Program-made: the position numbers and the translations under genes
Assembly: GCA_963933195.1 (NCBI GenBank)
Contig: CAWVUS010000019.1
Coordinates: 1-38,725 of the forward strand
Direction of reading: 5' to 3'
Source: UBA8437 sp963933195
Lineage (GTDB): Bacteria > Planctomycetota > Planctomycetia > Planctomycetales > Planctomycetaceae
Length of the DNA stretch: 38,725 bases
Shown here: piece after piece, positions 1-7,353 of the stretch
Layout: each line of letters opens with the position of its first letter
Position numbering within the stretch: the stretch's first letter is position 1
Notes under the pieces: generated by a model
Seen by the model: the letters and a program-made list of their open reading frames with translations, nothing else
Told to the model about the DNA's origin: nothing
Databases searched by the model: none

Positions 1-1515
1 ATGCCCATCGGCGATGCACTGGCGCTGTTCGAAAATATCCCGCGGATCCGGGCTCCCCTGGCCACCCTATGTGCCATCGGACTGGATTATCTCACGCTCG
101 GACAACCCGCTCCCACCCTGTCCGGTGGCGAAGCCCAGCGGGTGAAATTGGCCGCCGAATTGGCACGACCACAGACCGGACGCACGCTCTACCTGCTCGA
201 TGAACCCACCACCGGACTGCACTTCGACGACATCGACAAGCTACTGAAAGTGCTCCAGAGCCTTGTCGAAGCGGGAAACACGGTCGTCGTGATCGAACAC
301 AACCTCGACGTGATCAAGACGGCCGACTGGATCGTAGACCTGGGCCCAGAGGCCGGGGCCGGCGGTGGTCGGATCGTGGCCGAAGGAACCCCCGAGGACG
401 TGGTCAAACAGGCCCGCGCGGCGAAACGGCGCGGGAAAAACGGAGTGCGTTCATGGACCGGTGAGTTGTTGGCCCCCGTGCTGAAATCCGGCCAGAGAGC
501 AACCCGGGACATCTTCAACGTGAAAGCCGTCACCGAAAAGCGCGACGGGGATCTCGATTTCCGCAAGATCGGTCGCGACACCCGCATGCCCTGGGAACAG
601 GACGGACGACGCTGGCACACCAGTGATCGCATCGCACACAACGGTCAACCGGCACGCTGGAATGGAACGGTTCTCGCCAGAATCCTCGACCGGCTTGAAG
701 ACTCCGACGATTTCCTCCCCCCCGATTTCAATCACCGCAGCGTCGTCGAGATCACCGGACCGGTAAAAAAAGATGGCTGGTTCTTCCATGCCCTGACTGG
801 AGACCAGTGGCTGGTGACATTGAAGTTCCGGGTCCGCCGCAACACGTTCCGCCAGGATGAACTCGCACCCCAACTGGATCTCAGACCACTTGACGACATT
901 GACGAACTGCCGATCTATGGTCGGGGCTCGCGAGTGCGGGTCAAGAACATCAAGGGACCCTGGCAGGAAGTGACACTCAAGGTGCACTGGCTCAGCGAAA
1001 TTGATACTCCCGAATTCGAAGCGTTCCTGGACACCGCCCGCGGTGCGTTCCTGGAACAAACCACTCGCTCCCAGCAAAATCCGGGTGACCTGCAACCGTG
1101 GAAAGTGCTGGGACGGAAGTGGCACCGGCTGCGAAAAGGATTCCCGGTCGGCAAGCGGGTGGGTTGGCCCGAGGAACTGGTCGACCTGTTGGCCGACCAA
1201 CTGCAGGCCGTGGGACCGGATATCGTCGTCGACTGGACCGGTCGCAACTCGGTGTCGTTCCGCTTGACCCGCGGGGGTCCGGTGTGGGCCCAACTGTGGA
1301 CCAAGCGGGTTCAGTCGGTCGAACTGTTCCTGCTCGGGCCACCCGGAACGATCCCCCTGGGCCGCGTGGCCGGGCTGGGTCAAACTCGTGAGATCACCGG
1401 CTACAAGGGTGGCCGTGAAGCGGTCAAGATCTCGTTCAATTCACTCCAGCAGGCGCGACACGCCGACGTCGAGCGGCTTCTGAGGGACCACCGCGCCGGT
1501 TGCGAATCCTCGTGA
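1..1515 (+). CDS. uvrA: UvrA excinuclease subunit A, C-terminal part with long extra C-terminal region (5' end outside window)
   Basis: UvrA is the ATPase that finds DNA damage in nucleotide excision repair. Residues 1-140 of the visible part match the end of its second ABC domain: signature LSGGEAQR at 40-47, Walker B LYLLDEP at 63-69, H-loop His100, and the typical IVDLGPEAGAGGG stretch. No Walker A is visible, so the gene must begin upstream and the ATG at position 1 is probably internal. A normal UvrA ends about 20-30 residues past this point. Here the frame stays open for roughly 350 more residues (about 150-504), rich in Trp, Arg and Asp, with no motif I recognise. Ordinary codon use and the absence of internal stops argue for a real fusion or family-specific extension. 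It converges with hemB across a 24 nt gap. The UvrA part is sure; the role of the tail is unknown. Confidence 0.9.
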   Translation: MPIGDALALFENIPRIRAPLATLCAIGLDYLTLGQPAPTLSGGEAQRVKLAAELARPQTGRTLYLLDEPTTGLHFDDIDKLLKVLQSLVEAGNTVVVIEHNLDVIKTADWIVDLGPEAGAGGGRIVAEGTPEDVVKQARAAKRRGKNGVRSWTGELLAPVLKSGQRATRDIFNVKAVTEKRDGDLDFRKIGRDTRMPWEQDGRRWHTSDRIAHNGQPARWNGTVLARILDRLEDSDDFLPPDFNHRSVVEITGPVKKDGWFFHALTGDQWLVTLKFRVRRNTFRQDELAPQLDLRPLDDIDELPIYGRGSRVRVKNIKGPWQEVTLKVHWLSEIDTPEFEAFLDTARGAFLEQTTRSQQNPGDLQPWKVLGRKWHRLRKGFPVGKRVGWPEELVDLLADQLQAVGPDIVVDWTGRNSVSFRLTRGGPVWAQLWTKRVQSVELFLLGPPGTIPLGRVAGLGQTREITGYKGGREAVKISFNSLQQARHADVERLLRDHRAGCESS

Positions 1516-1539
1516 AACCGACCGGGCAGCAACCAGCCG

Positions 1540-2571
1540 CTACGCCAACCAGCGACAGGCATCCTTGGCAAAGTAGGTCAGGATCATGTCCGCCCCGGCT
1601 CGCTTGATCGCCAGGAGGCTCTCGAGGGCCACACCCTGCTCGTCGATCCAGCCGGCCTCGGCAGCGGCCTTGACCATCGCAAACTCGCCGCTGACGTTGT
1701 AGGCCGCCAACGGGACACCCGGATGAGCCTCCTTGACCCGGCGGATGATGTCCAGGTAAGCCAGGGCCGGCTTGACCATCAGCAGGTCCGCACCCTCGGC
1801 CACATCCAGTGCCGCCTCCCGCAACGCCTCACCCGCATTGGCTGGATCCATCTGGTAGGTTCGACGGTCTCCAAACTGAGGAGCACTCTCGACAGCGTCG
1901 CGGAACGGGCCGTAAAAGGCCGAAGCGTATTTGACGGCGTAGCTGAGAATCGGCAGATTCGAAAAACCCGCCGAATCGAGTCCACCGCGGATCGCACCAA
2001 CCATCCCGTCCATCATTCCCGAGGGAGCCACCATGTCGGCTCCGGCACGGGCATGGGCAACAGCCTGTGCGGCCAGGATCTCGAGCGTCGCATCGTTGTC
2101 CACATCCAGCGGTCCGTGGCGATCGTTGACGATCCCGCAGTGACCGTGATCGGTGAACTCGCAGAAACACACATCGGTGATCACCAGCAGGTCGCTGCCA
2201 CCCGCCTTGATCGCGCGAACCGCCTCGGCCACGATCCCGTGATCATCGCATGCGTCGCTGCCCACCGCGTCCTTTTCGGCTGGAATCCCGAACAGGATCA
2301 CCGCCGGGATTCCCAGTGCCGCAATCTCGGACACCTCGTCGGCCAACAAGTCGATTGTCAACTGGTTGTGACCGGGCATCGAGACGATGGGAACCCTCTG
2401 GTTCTCTCCATGACGCACGAACAACGGCAGGATAAAATCAGACGGAGACAACCGCGTCTCGCGCACCATCTCTCGCAGCCGCGGGTGCGTCCGCAGGCGA
2501 CGCATCCTGAGATTGGGAAAAGCGGCCGACTGGGCAGTGGTACTGGTTGGCGAGGGAACGGTGGAAGCCAT
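1540..2571 (-). CDS. hemB: Delta-aminolevulinic acid dehydratase (porphobilinogen synthase)
   Basis: HemB condenses two 5-aminolevulinate molecules to porphobilinogen, an early cytosolic step of heme biosynthesis. With the ATG at 2571 the protein has 343 residues. It carries the cysteine triad DVCFCEFTDHGHC (Cys135, Cys137, Cys145), which marks the zinc-dependent type, and both Schiff-base lysines: Lys214 in YAVKYASAFYGPFR and Lys267 in LMVKPA. Length and order fit the family. An in-frame GTG at 2607 would add 12 residues; neither start has a convincing ribosome binding site, so I prefer the ATG. The isochorismatase-family gene lies about 86 nt upstream on the same strand and may be co-transcribed. 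No other heme gene is adjacent. Confidence 0.95.
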   Translation of the reverse strand: MASTVPSPTSTTAQSAAFPNLRMRRLRTHPRLREMVRETRLSPSDFILPLFVRHGENQRVPIVSMPGHNQLTIDLLADEVSEIAALGIPAVILFGIPAEKDAVGSDACDDHGIVAEAVRAIKAGGSDLLVITDVCFCEFTDHGHCGIVNDRHGPLDVDNDATLEILAAQAVAHARAGADMVAPSGMMDGMVGAIRGGLDSAGFSNLPILSYAVKYASAFYGPFRDAVESAPQFGDRRTYQMDPANAGEALREAALDVAEGADLLMVKPALAYLDIIRRVKEAHPGVPLAAYNVSGEFAMVKAAAEAGWIDEQGVALESLLAIKRAGADMILTYFAKDACRWLA

Positions 2572-2657
2572 CTTTTTTGCCGTCGTCAGAGTGAACCGAT
2601 CAGTCACGGACGGTCATCCGCAACACACTCCGTTGTACCCACCCGCTGGAAGCCGTT

Positions 2658-3248
2658 TCAAGCTTTGTCTTTGCCAGTCACCAAACGACTGATCTGACGG
2701 AATTCATCGGTACCGGCCACTTCGCACCACTCGAACAACACGCTCTCGGTCGTCAGCACGACAACACCCGAATCAGCGAGTCGTCCCAGGGCGGTTTTCC
2801 AGTCCAACTTGTGGCGACTGGCGACCGCGTCGGCCGGCACAAAAACACGGAAACCCTGGGCCGCCAGGTCCAACGCCGTCTGCAAAACACAGACATGGGC
2901 CTCGATGCCGCAGACCACCACCTGGTCGCGTTGTTCCTGCCCCTCACCCGCCGGACCCCAGTCCAAGCACTCGGCACAACTGAACCGCAACTTCTCGGGA
3001 ATCTCGTCCAATAACTCCGAGAGCACCGGGGTCGTCGGCCCGAGGCCCGCGGGGTACTGCTCGGTCGCCGCAACGGGAACATCAAGCAACTGCGCACCAC
3101 GAACCAGGCGACGACAGTTTTCGACCAGGCTCTCGGCGACCGGGATATGGTCCAGCAGTTTCTGTTGCACGTCGACCACGACCAGCCGGCTGGCGGTCTT
3201 CGACAGCAACTGGTTGCTTCGCGGCGGCCGTGTCTCCGGATCACTCAT
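2658..3248 (-). CDS. Isochorismatase-family cysteine hydrolase
   Basis: This 196-residue protein has the isochorismatase-like hydrolase fold. The expected catalytic triad is readable: Asp26 in LVVVDVQ, Lys86 in EKLRFSC, and nucleophile Cys120 in GIEAHVCVLQTALDL. The family includes nicotinamidases, isochorismatases, N-carbamoyl amidases and many uncharacterised members; the compact length and the EAHVC motif resemble the YcaC/ISOC1-2 type, for which the substrate is poorly defined. No signal peptide is present, so it should be cytosolic. It starts with ATG and heads a probable two-gene minus-strand unit with hemB. The substrate cannot be assigned from sequence. Confidence 0.85.
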   Translation of the reverse strand: MSDPETRPPRSNQLLSKTASRLVVVDVQQKLLDHIPVAESLVENCRRLVRGAQLLDVPVAATEQYPAGLGPTTPVLSELLDEIPEKLRFSCAECLDWGPAGEGQEQRDQVVVCGIEAHVCVLQTALDLAAQGFRVFVPADAVASRHKLDWKTALGRLADSGVVVLTTESVLFEWCEVAGTDEFRQISRLVTGKDKA

Positions 3249-3392
3249 GACCGCACACTCTGACCACTGGACCGACGTGCGTCAAACTGCCGCACCACTT
3301 CACAGCCGCACCCGAGCACGACACTCCTCCGGCACACGGCCCGGTCGACGACCTCGAATCGTTTCGGTGGCCCCAAGTGTGACGTCCAATCG

Positions 3393-3419
3393 TTGCGACC
3401 TGTCGACAACTTCGATAGT
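3393..3419 (+). promoter_or_regulatory. Possible sigma-70-like promoter upstream of the SUMF1 gene
   Basis: TTGCGA (3393-3398) and GATAGT (3414-3419) are separated by 15 nt and lie about 40 nt upstream of the ATG at 3461, in the 212 nt divergent gap between the hydrolase and the SUMF1 gene. Each box matches the consensus at four of six positions. The spacing is short and this is weak evidence. Confidence 0.2.
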
Positions 3420-3460
3420 AATGACATGACCCTGTAACACACTCAACACGAGCCGTACCG

Positions 3461-4363
3461 ATGCATCGCCCCTTCAGGATCCCCCTGGCCGCCGTTGTGG
3501 TCCTCACGATCTGCCTGATCGCCTCGGCGCAGGACAAGAAAAATGACAAGAAATCTCCAATGACCACTGCCCAAAGACAGGCCCTGCTCAAAACTTTCAA
3601 CGAGGAATTCGTCTCGATCACTCCGGGCAAAGGCCAATTCCCCGCGACATTCGTGATGGGCAGCGACAAGGGTGACGCCAGCGAGAAGCCGTCCCGGACG
3701 GTCCGGCTCGCCGGCGAATTCTCGATTGCCAAGTACGAGGTGCCCCAGAATCTCTGGGAAGCGGTCATGGGGAAAAACCCCAGCAAGTGGACCGGCCCGA
3801 GAAATTCCGTCGAGATGCTCAGTTGGCAGGAAGCGGTGGCGTTTTGCGGACGAGCGACAGCGATGATGCGAACCATGAAAATGATCGGGGCGAACGAGGA
3901 AATCCGCCTGCCGACCGAGGCCGAATGGGAGTACTGCTGCCGCGCAGGAACAACCACCGACTACAGCTTCGGACAGGATGCCCGTGGCAAGAGCGACACC
4001 GGCAACAAGGCATCCCTGCTGGATCCCTTCGGTTGGCACACCGGCAATGCCGCCGGAAATGACCCACCCGTTGGAGCCCTCAAGCCCAACCCCTGGGGCC
4101 TCTATGACATGCACGGTTACCTCTGGGAATTCGTCGCCGACGCCTGGCACCCCGACTACACCGGTGCCCCCAAGGACAGCGGAGCCTGGGACGGATCGAA
4201 AAAATACTCGTCCCGAGTGATTCGCAGCGGTTCCTGGCGAGACCGGTACCCGTCTTTGAAAAGTATCACACGAGTGCCGCTTCCCGATCACGTCAAGAGC
4301 GACGCCATCGGGCTACGTTGCGTCAAGGCCTCGACCGGCAACGAAAAGAAGACATCGAATTAA
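3461..4363 (+). CDS. Secreted SUMF1/FGE-sulfatase domain protein (not a true formylglycine-generating enzyme)
   Basis: This 300-residue protein begins with a signal peptide (basic MHRPFR, hydrophobic stretch, cleavage after about ASA, residue 23), so it should be exported. The rest is a formylglycine-generating-enzyme-like domain: FVMGSD near the start, LPTEAEWEYCCRAGTTTDYSFG in the middle, NPWGLYDMHGYLWEF, then a C-terminal RSGSWRDRYPSLKS block ending in GLRCV. Genuine formylglycine-generating enzymes need a C-terminal cysteine pair for copper and substrate binding; I do not see it here, and Gly-Asn in the usual DMHGNVWEW is Tyr-Leu. It is therefore probably one of the non-catalytic or differently acting SUMF1 proteins that are numerous in planctomycetes. 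The S1-domain gene follows 44 nt downstream on the same strand. Confidence 0.88.
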   Translation: MHRPFRIPLAAVVVLTICLIASAQDKKNDKKSPMTTAQRQALLKTFNEEFVSITPGKGQFPATFVMGSDKGDASEKPSRTVRLAGEFSIAKYEVPQNLWEAVMGKNPSKWTGPRNSVEMLSWQEAVAFCGRATAMMRTMKMIGANEEIRLPTEAEWEYCCRAGTTTDYSFGQDARGKSDTGNKASLLDPFGWHTGNAAGNDPPVGALKPNPWGLYDMHGYLWEFVADAWHPDYTGAPKDSGAWDGSKKYSSRVIRSGSWRDRYPSLKSITRVPLPDHVKSDAIGLRCVKASTGNEKKTSN

Positions 4364-4407
4364 CCCGTCACCGGGCCATTGATCCCGCTCGACTGGAGCC
4401 TGCTGCT

Positions 4408-5970
4408 GTGAACGATACAACACCGACACCACCTGAAGAGGCCGTCGACAACACCGCCGTCGAAGTGCCATCCGCGGAATCATCCGGTTCCGAGCGGAAA
4501 AGACCGGCACTGAAACCAACCGGTGGCGATTCGGCCCGAGCGATTCCGTCGCGGACCAAGCCGGTGACAACACCGTCGGAGGGTGAACCCTCGATCGAGG
4601 AGAAGCTGGCCGATGTGGCAGCCGCGGCCGCAGCGGAGACCGAAACCGCGGACTCACCACCGGTGGCACAAAAGGAGGCTGCTCCAGCCGTCGAACTGCC
4701 TCCCGACGATGACCTCGATGCCGCACTCGAAGCCGAAATCGAAGCCGCGCTGGCCAGCGACGACGCCAAGCTGCTGGACCTGGCCGCCCAGGCTGTCGCC
4801 AGCGTCGATGGCGACGTCTCGGGTGAGACCGGCGAACGGATCGAATCGGAAGAAGATCTCGAGGAGGGAGCACGGCTGAAGGGAACCATCCAGGCCATCG
4901 ACCCGGACAATGTGTTCGTCGACATCGGGATGAGAGCCACCGGAATTGTTCCCCGTCGGCAATGGGACAAAAGCGACCCGGAAGTGGGCCAGGTGATCGA
5001 CGTGGCCTTCGAGCAGTACGACGCCGATGAGGGCCTGATCCAGCTCAACCTGCCACGAGGACGGCGACGCGTCGGAGGCGACTGGAACGCGGTGACAGTC
5101 GGCATGAAGTGCGACTGCGTCGTCAAGAAGGCCAACAAGGGTGGGCTCGAAGTCGAGGTCGGAGCACTGCGAGGCTTTTTGCCGGCCGGACAGGTCGACC
5201 GTGCCTACGTCGAGGACCTCGAACCGTTTATCGGCCAGAAACTCTCCGTGCAGGTGATGGAAGTCGATTCCAGAAAACGCAACCTCGTGGTCAGCCGCAG
5301 GGCACTGCTCGAAGAAGAACAGAAGGACGTTGCAGCCGAACTGTGGCAACAGCTCAACGTCGGAGACATTCGCAACGGCACCGTCAAGACACTCAAGGAC
5401 TACGGCGCCTTTGTCGACCTCGGAGGACTCGACGGCTTTCTGCACATCGGCGAAATCAGCTGGTCACGACTGAATCATCCCGATCAGGTGCTGACCCAGG
5501 GACAGGCGGTCGAGGTCAAGATCCTGGGAATCGACACCGAGCGCAGCCGGATTAGCCTGGGAATGAAACAGTTGTCTGGTGACCCCTGGCTGGAAGCCGT
5601 CGACATGTTCGCCGTCGGCAAGCACGTCAGCGGCACCGTCACCCGGATCATGGACTTCGGCGCCTTCGTGGAACTGGCACCCGGAATCGAGGGGCTGGTG
5701 CATATCAGCGAACTCGAGCACACCCGGGTACGCCGCGTCAGCGATGTGCTCAGCGAGGAACAGTCCATCGACGTCCAGATCCTCGAGGTCGACGTCGATC
5801 GTCAACGAATCTCGCTGTCGATGAAAGCGCTGAAGGATCGGCCGATCGGGGACGCCGCAGGCGATGCATCCGAGGAGGACCTGCCACCTGTCGAGAGGAT
5901 CGAACGATCGGCTCTGAAGGGCGGTACCGGTGACGGGGGAAACCTCTTCGGTAACCCCGGCGACTTCTAG
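4408..5970 (+). CDS. rpsA: Four-S1-domain RNA-binding protein, ribosomal protein S1-like
   Basis: The protein has 520 residues from the GTG at 4408. An acidic, Ala/Pro-rich low-complexity region (1-145) is followed by four S1 OB-fold domains at about 152-217, 231-302, 316-388 and 401-475. Domains 3 and 4 carry the classical DYGAFVDLGGLDGFLHIGEISW and DFGAFVELAPGIEGLVHISEL cores. Four to six S1 repeats are the hallmark of ribosomal protein S1, which brings mRNA to the 30S subunit; fewer repeats are typical of some non-E. coli lineages. The long N-terminal tail is unusual. A further upstream TTG at 4318 would overlap the SUMF1 gene and add residues without family similarity, so I reject it. It could instead be another S1-domain RNA-binding protein; the gene symbol is tentative. 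Confidence 0.8.
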   Translation: MNDTTPTPPEEAVDNTAVEVPSAESSGSERKRPALKPTGGDSARAIPSRTKPVTTPSEGEPSIEEKLADVAAAAAAETETADSPPVAQKEAAPAVELPPDDDLDAALEAEIEAALASDDAKLLDLAAQAVASVDGDVSGETGERIESEEDLEEGARLKGTIQAIDPDNVFVDIGMRATGIVPRRQWDKSDPEVGQVIDVAFEQYDADEGLIQLNLPRGRRRVGGDWNAVTVGMKCDCVVKKANKGGLEVEVGALRGFLPAGQVDRAYVEDLEPFIGQKLSVQVMEVDSRKRNLVVSRRALLEEEQKDVAAELWQQLNVGDIRNGTVKTLKDYGAFVDLGGLDGFLHIGEISWSRLNHPDQVLTQGQAVEVKILGIDTERSRISLGMKQLSGDPWLEAVDMFAVGKHVSGTVTRIMDFGAFVELAPGIEGLVHISELEHTRVRRVSDVLSEEQSIDVQILEVDVDRQRISLSMKALKDRPIGDAAGDASEEDLPPVERIERSALKGGTGDGGNLFGNPGDF

Positions 5971-5977
5971 AGCCGGC

Positions 5978-6724
5978 TCAGATCAGCAGCGACTCGAGCA
6001 GCATCCGCATTTTCCTCAACTCCAGCGCGCGGTCGAGGTCGCCGTACTGGTCGGGAAAGAAATCGACCGACAGCGTCCGATCGTAATCCTCGCGACGCAA
6101 CTGGCTGATCAAACGACTGTAATCCACCTCGCCCAGTCCAACCTGGACCTGGATCTCGTCGGTGGTCGTGTCCCTCAGGTACACGTGGTAGACGTAGGGG
6201 AACACCTGGTCGTACGACTCGCCCTTGTGCGGGCCGCAAATGTAGTACGAGGGGTCCAGTGAGAGACCCACGCCGTTGACGGCCTGGCAGAGTTCAACCG
6301 CGGTGTGAGCGTCCTCGGTCAGGTGTCCTGTCCTGGTACGGATCGACAGCTGCAGACCGGCCGCGGTGCTGATCTGCAACAACTCCTGCAAACGCTCGAT
6401 CTCGGCGTTGAATGGTGTCCCCAGTGGAGTCGAGGGGATCGTGATCTGCGCGACCCGCATCAACTTTGCCAACCGGGCAATCTCGCGAAATGTCTCAACA
6501 TCGATGGGCTGCTCAAAACAAAACGCAACCGGCGTCAACCGCGACGCAGCGCGGTAACGGCTGACAAACCCGTCGATATCGGCAACCACGTCTGAAGGTT
6601 TCAGGTGGTCGCTGTTCTCATCAAGCCAGAATTCGATCCGGGTGTAACCGTAATCAGCCAGCAAGCTGCAGGCTTCTAGAAACGGCAGATCACCCAAACA
6701 TCGGGAAGTCACGGAAACGTACAC
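5978..6724 (-). CDS. Sugar phosphate isomerase/epimerase-like TIM-barrel protein
   Basis: This 248-residue protein looks like the xylose isomerase-like TIM-barrel (AP endonuclease family 2) superfamily: an N-terminal strand MYVSVTSRCLGDLPFLEACSL, TRIEFW at about 28-33 for the second strand, LSLDPSYYICGP (metal-ligand Asp and its neighbourhood), YVYHVYLRDT with a His on a late strand, and LSVDFFPDQ near the end. Members isomerise or epimerise sugars, inositols or hydroxypyruvate, or act in DNA repair; the substrate is not predictable here. The start is GTG with AGAGAG about 10 nt upstream, and an in-frame stop just before it rules out a longer protein. It converges with the S1 gene across only 7 nt. 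Confidence 0.8.
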   Translation of the reverse strand: MYVSVTSRCLGDLPFLEACSLLADYGYTRIEFWLDENSDHLKPSDVVADIDGFVSRYRAASRLTPVAFCFEQPIDVETFREIARLAKLMRVAQITIPSTPLGTPFNAEIERLQELLQISTAAGLQLSIRTRTGHLTEDAHTAVELCQAVNGVGLSLDPSYYICGPHKGESYDQVFPYVYHVYLRDTTTDEIQVQVGLGEVDYSRLISQLRREDYDRTLSVDFFPDQYGDLDRALELRKMRMLLESLLI

Positions 6725-6904
6725 GTGAAACGCTCTCTATTCCATGCAACATCAATGCGACAGTCGCCAAACCGTAGCGCGGTAATCTAGTTCGATCGCA
6801 AGGATGCCGCAAGATCGATGAGCTGGTGAAACTGTTTGGGTCCGACCGATTCTCCGCATTCTGTGGCCTCGGGGAGCCTTTGTTGCCGATAAGAATTTCA
6901 CGGC

Positions 6905-6972
6905 GTCCGGCGGATGGATGGCGTAACCGGACAACACCCAGTTCACTGCAACCGGTCGAAAGACCGGGGGGG
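6905..6972 (+). promoter_or_regulatory. Hairpin-rich leader of the small lipoprotein gene
   Basis: Two perfect 6 bp stems stand in tandem before the lipoprotein start: gtccgg (6905-6910) pairs with ccggac (6927-6932) around a 16 nt loop, and ccggtc (6952-6957) pairs with gaccgg (6962-6967) around a GAAA tetraloop. The second stem runs straight into a G-run (6966-6972) that is the obvious ribosome binding site for the ATG at 6982, so pairing could influence translation. It fits no riboswitch consensus I can recall. Structure seen by eye; function inferred. Confidence 0.4.
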
Positions 6973-6981
6973 TACTCGACG

Positions 6982-7287
6982 ATGACGACACGAATGACCC
7001 TGAGCCTGGCCACCTGCCTGGCCGTTTCACTGGCCGTCGGCTGCCAGAATCCTCGAGGAATCGTGCGAGGCCAGGCTCCGAATGAAGCCCGGTTTGCTCC
7101 GACCAGTCATGCCGGGATGCACGACGGTGAACACGAACCACGGGGTGCCTTCCACGGCGGGCACTATCACACCTTCGAGTACAAGACACCCGAAAACCTG
7201 AGCTACCCGGCCGCCAATCAGCCGCCGGCCGTCGTGCAGTACCCCTACTACACGCTGCGTGGACCCACCGATTTCTTCCAGAAATAA
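6982..7287 (+). CDS. Small His-rich lipoprotein with YYTLRGP-type C terminus
   Basis: This is a 101-residue protein from the ATG at 6982, nine nt after a seven-G ribosome binding site. It starts with a lipoprotein signal peptide whose lipobox LAVGC puts the lipidated cysteine at residue 21. The mature part is short, rich in His and Gly (HAGMHDGEHEP, FHGGHYHTF) and Pro/Tyr, and ends PYYTLRGPTDFFQK. I recall similar YYT-RGP-DF tails on small secreted planctomycete proteins, but that is memory, not a search. The upstream in-frame part, open to 6826, has no coding character and overlaps the leader hairpins. Function unknown; location probably the outer side of a membrane. Confidence 0.75.
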   Translation: MTTRMTLSLATCLAVSLAVGCQNPRGIVRGQAPNEARFAPTSHAGMHDGEHEPRGAFHGGHYHTFEYKTPENLSYPAANQPPAVVQYPYYTLRGPTDFFQK

Positions 7288-7336
7288 CGTGGTCCGGGTT
7301 CTTTCCCTGCGGCGGGGGCGGGTTCGGTACAGCGGA

Positions 7337-7353
7337 GCAGGCCTCTAGCCTGC
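7337..7353. repeat. Perfect inverted repeat at the convergent lipoprotein/rodA junction
   Basis: gcaggc (7337-7342) and gcctgc (7348-7353) form a 6 bp stem around a 5 nt loop that contains the rodA stop codon. It lies 50 nt past the lipoprotein stop. There is no U-run on either strand, so it is not a classical intrinsic terminator, though it may still end or protect convergent transcripts. Its core resembles the hairpin at 19174-19191. Confidence 0.45.

Noticed and set aside
1516..1539. Intrinsic terminator between convergent uvrA and hemB
   Set aside because: The 24 nt gap contains no stem with a U-run.
1723..2697. 324-codon plus-strand frame across hemB
   Set aside because: It is antisense to hemB, which shows all catalytic residues.
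4318..4407. Upstream TTG start for the S1-domain protein
   Set aside because: It would overlap the SUMF1 gene end and adds sequence without similarity; GTG 4408 gives a sensible N terminus.
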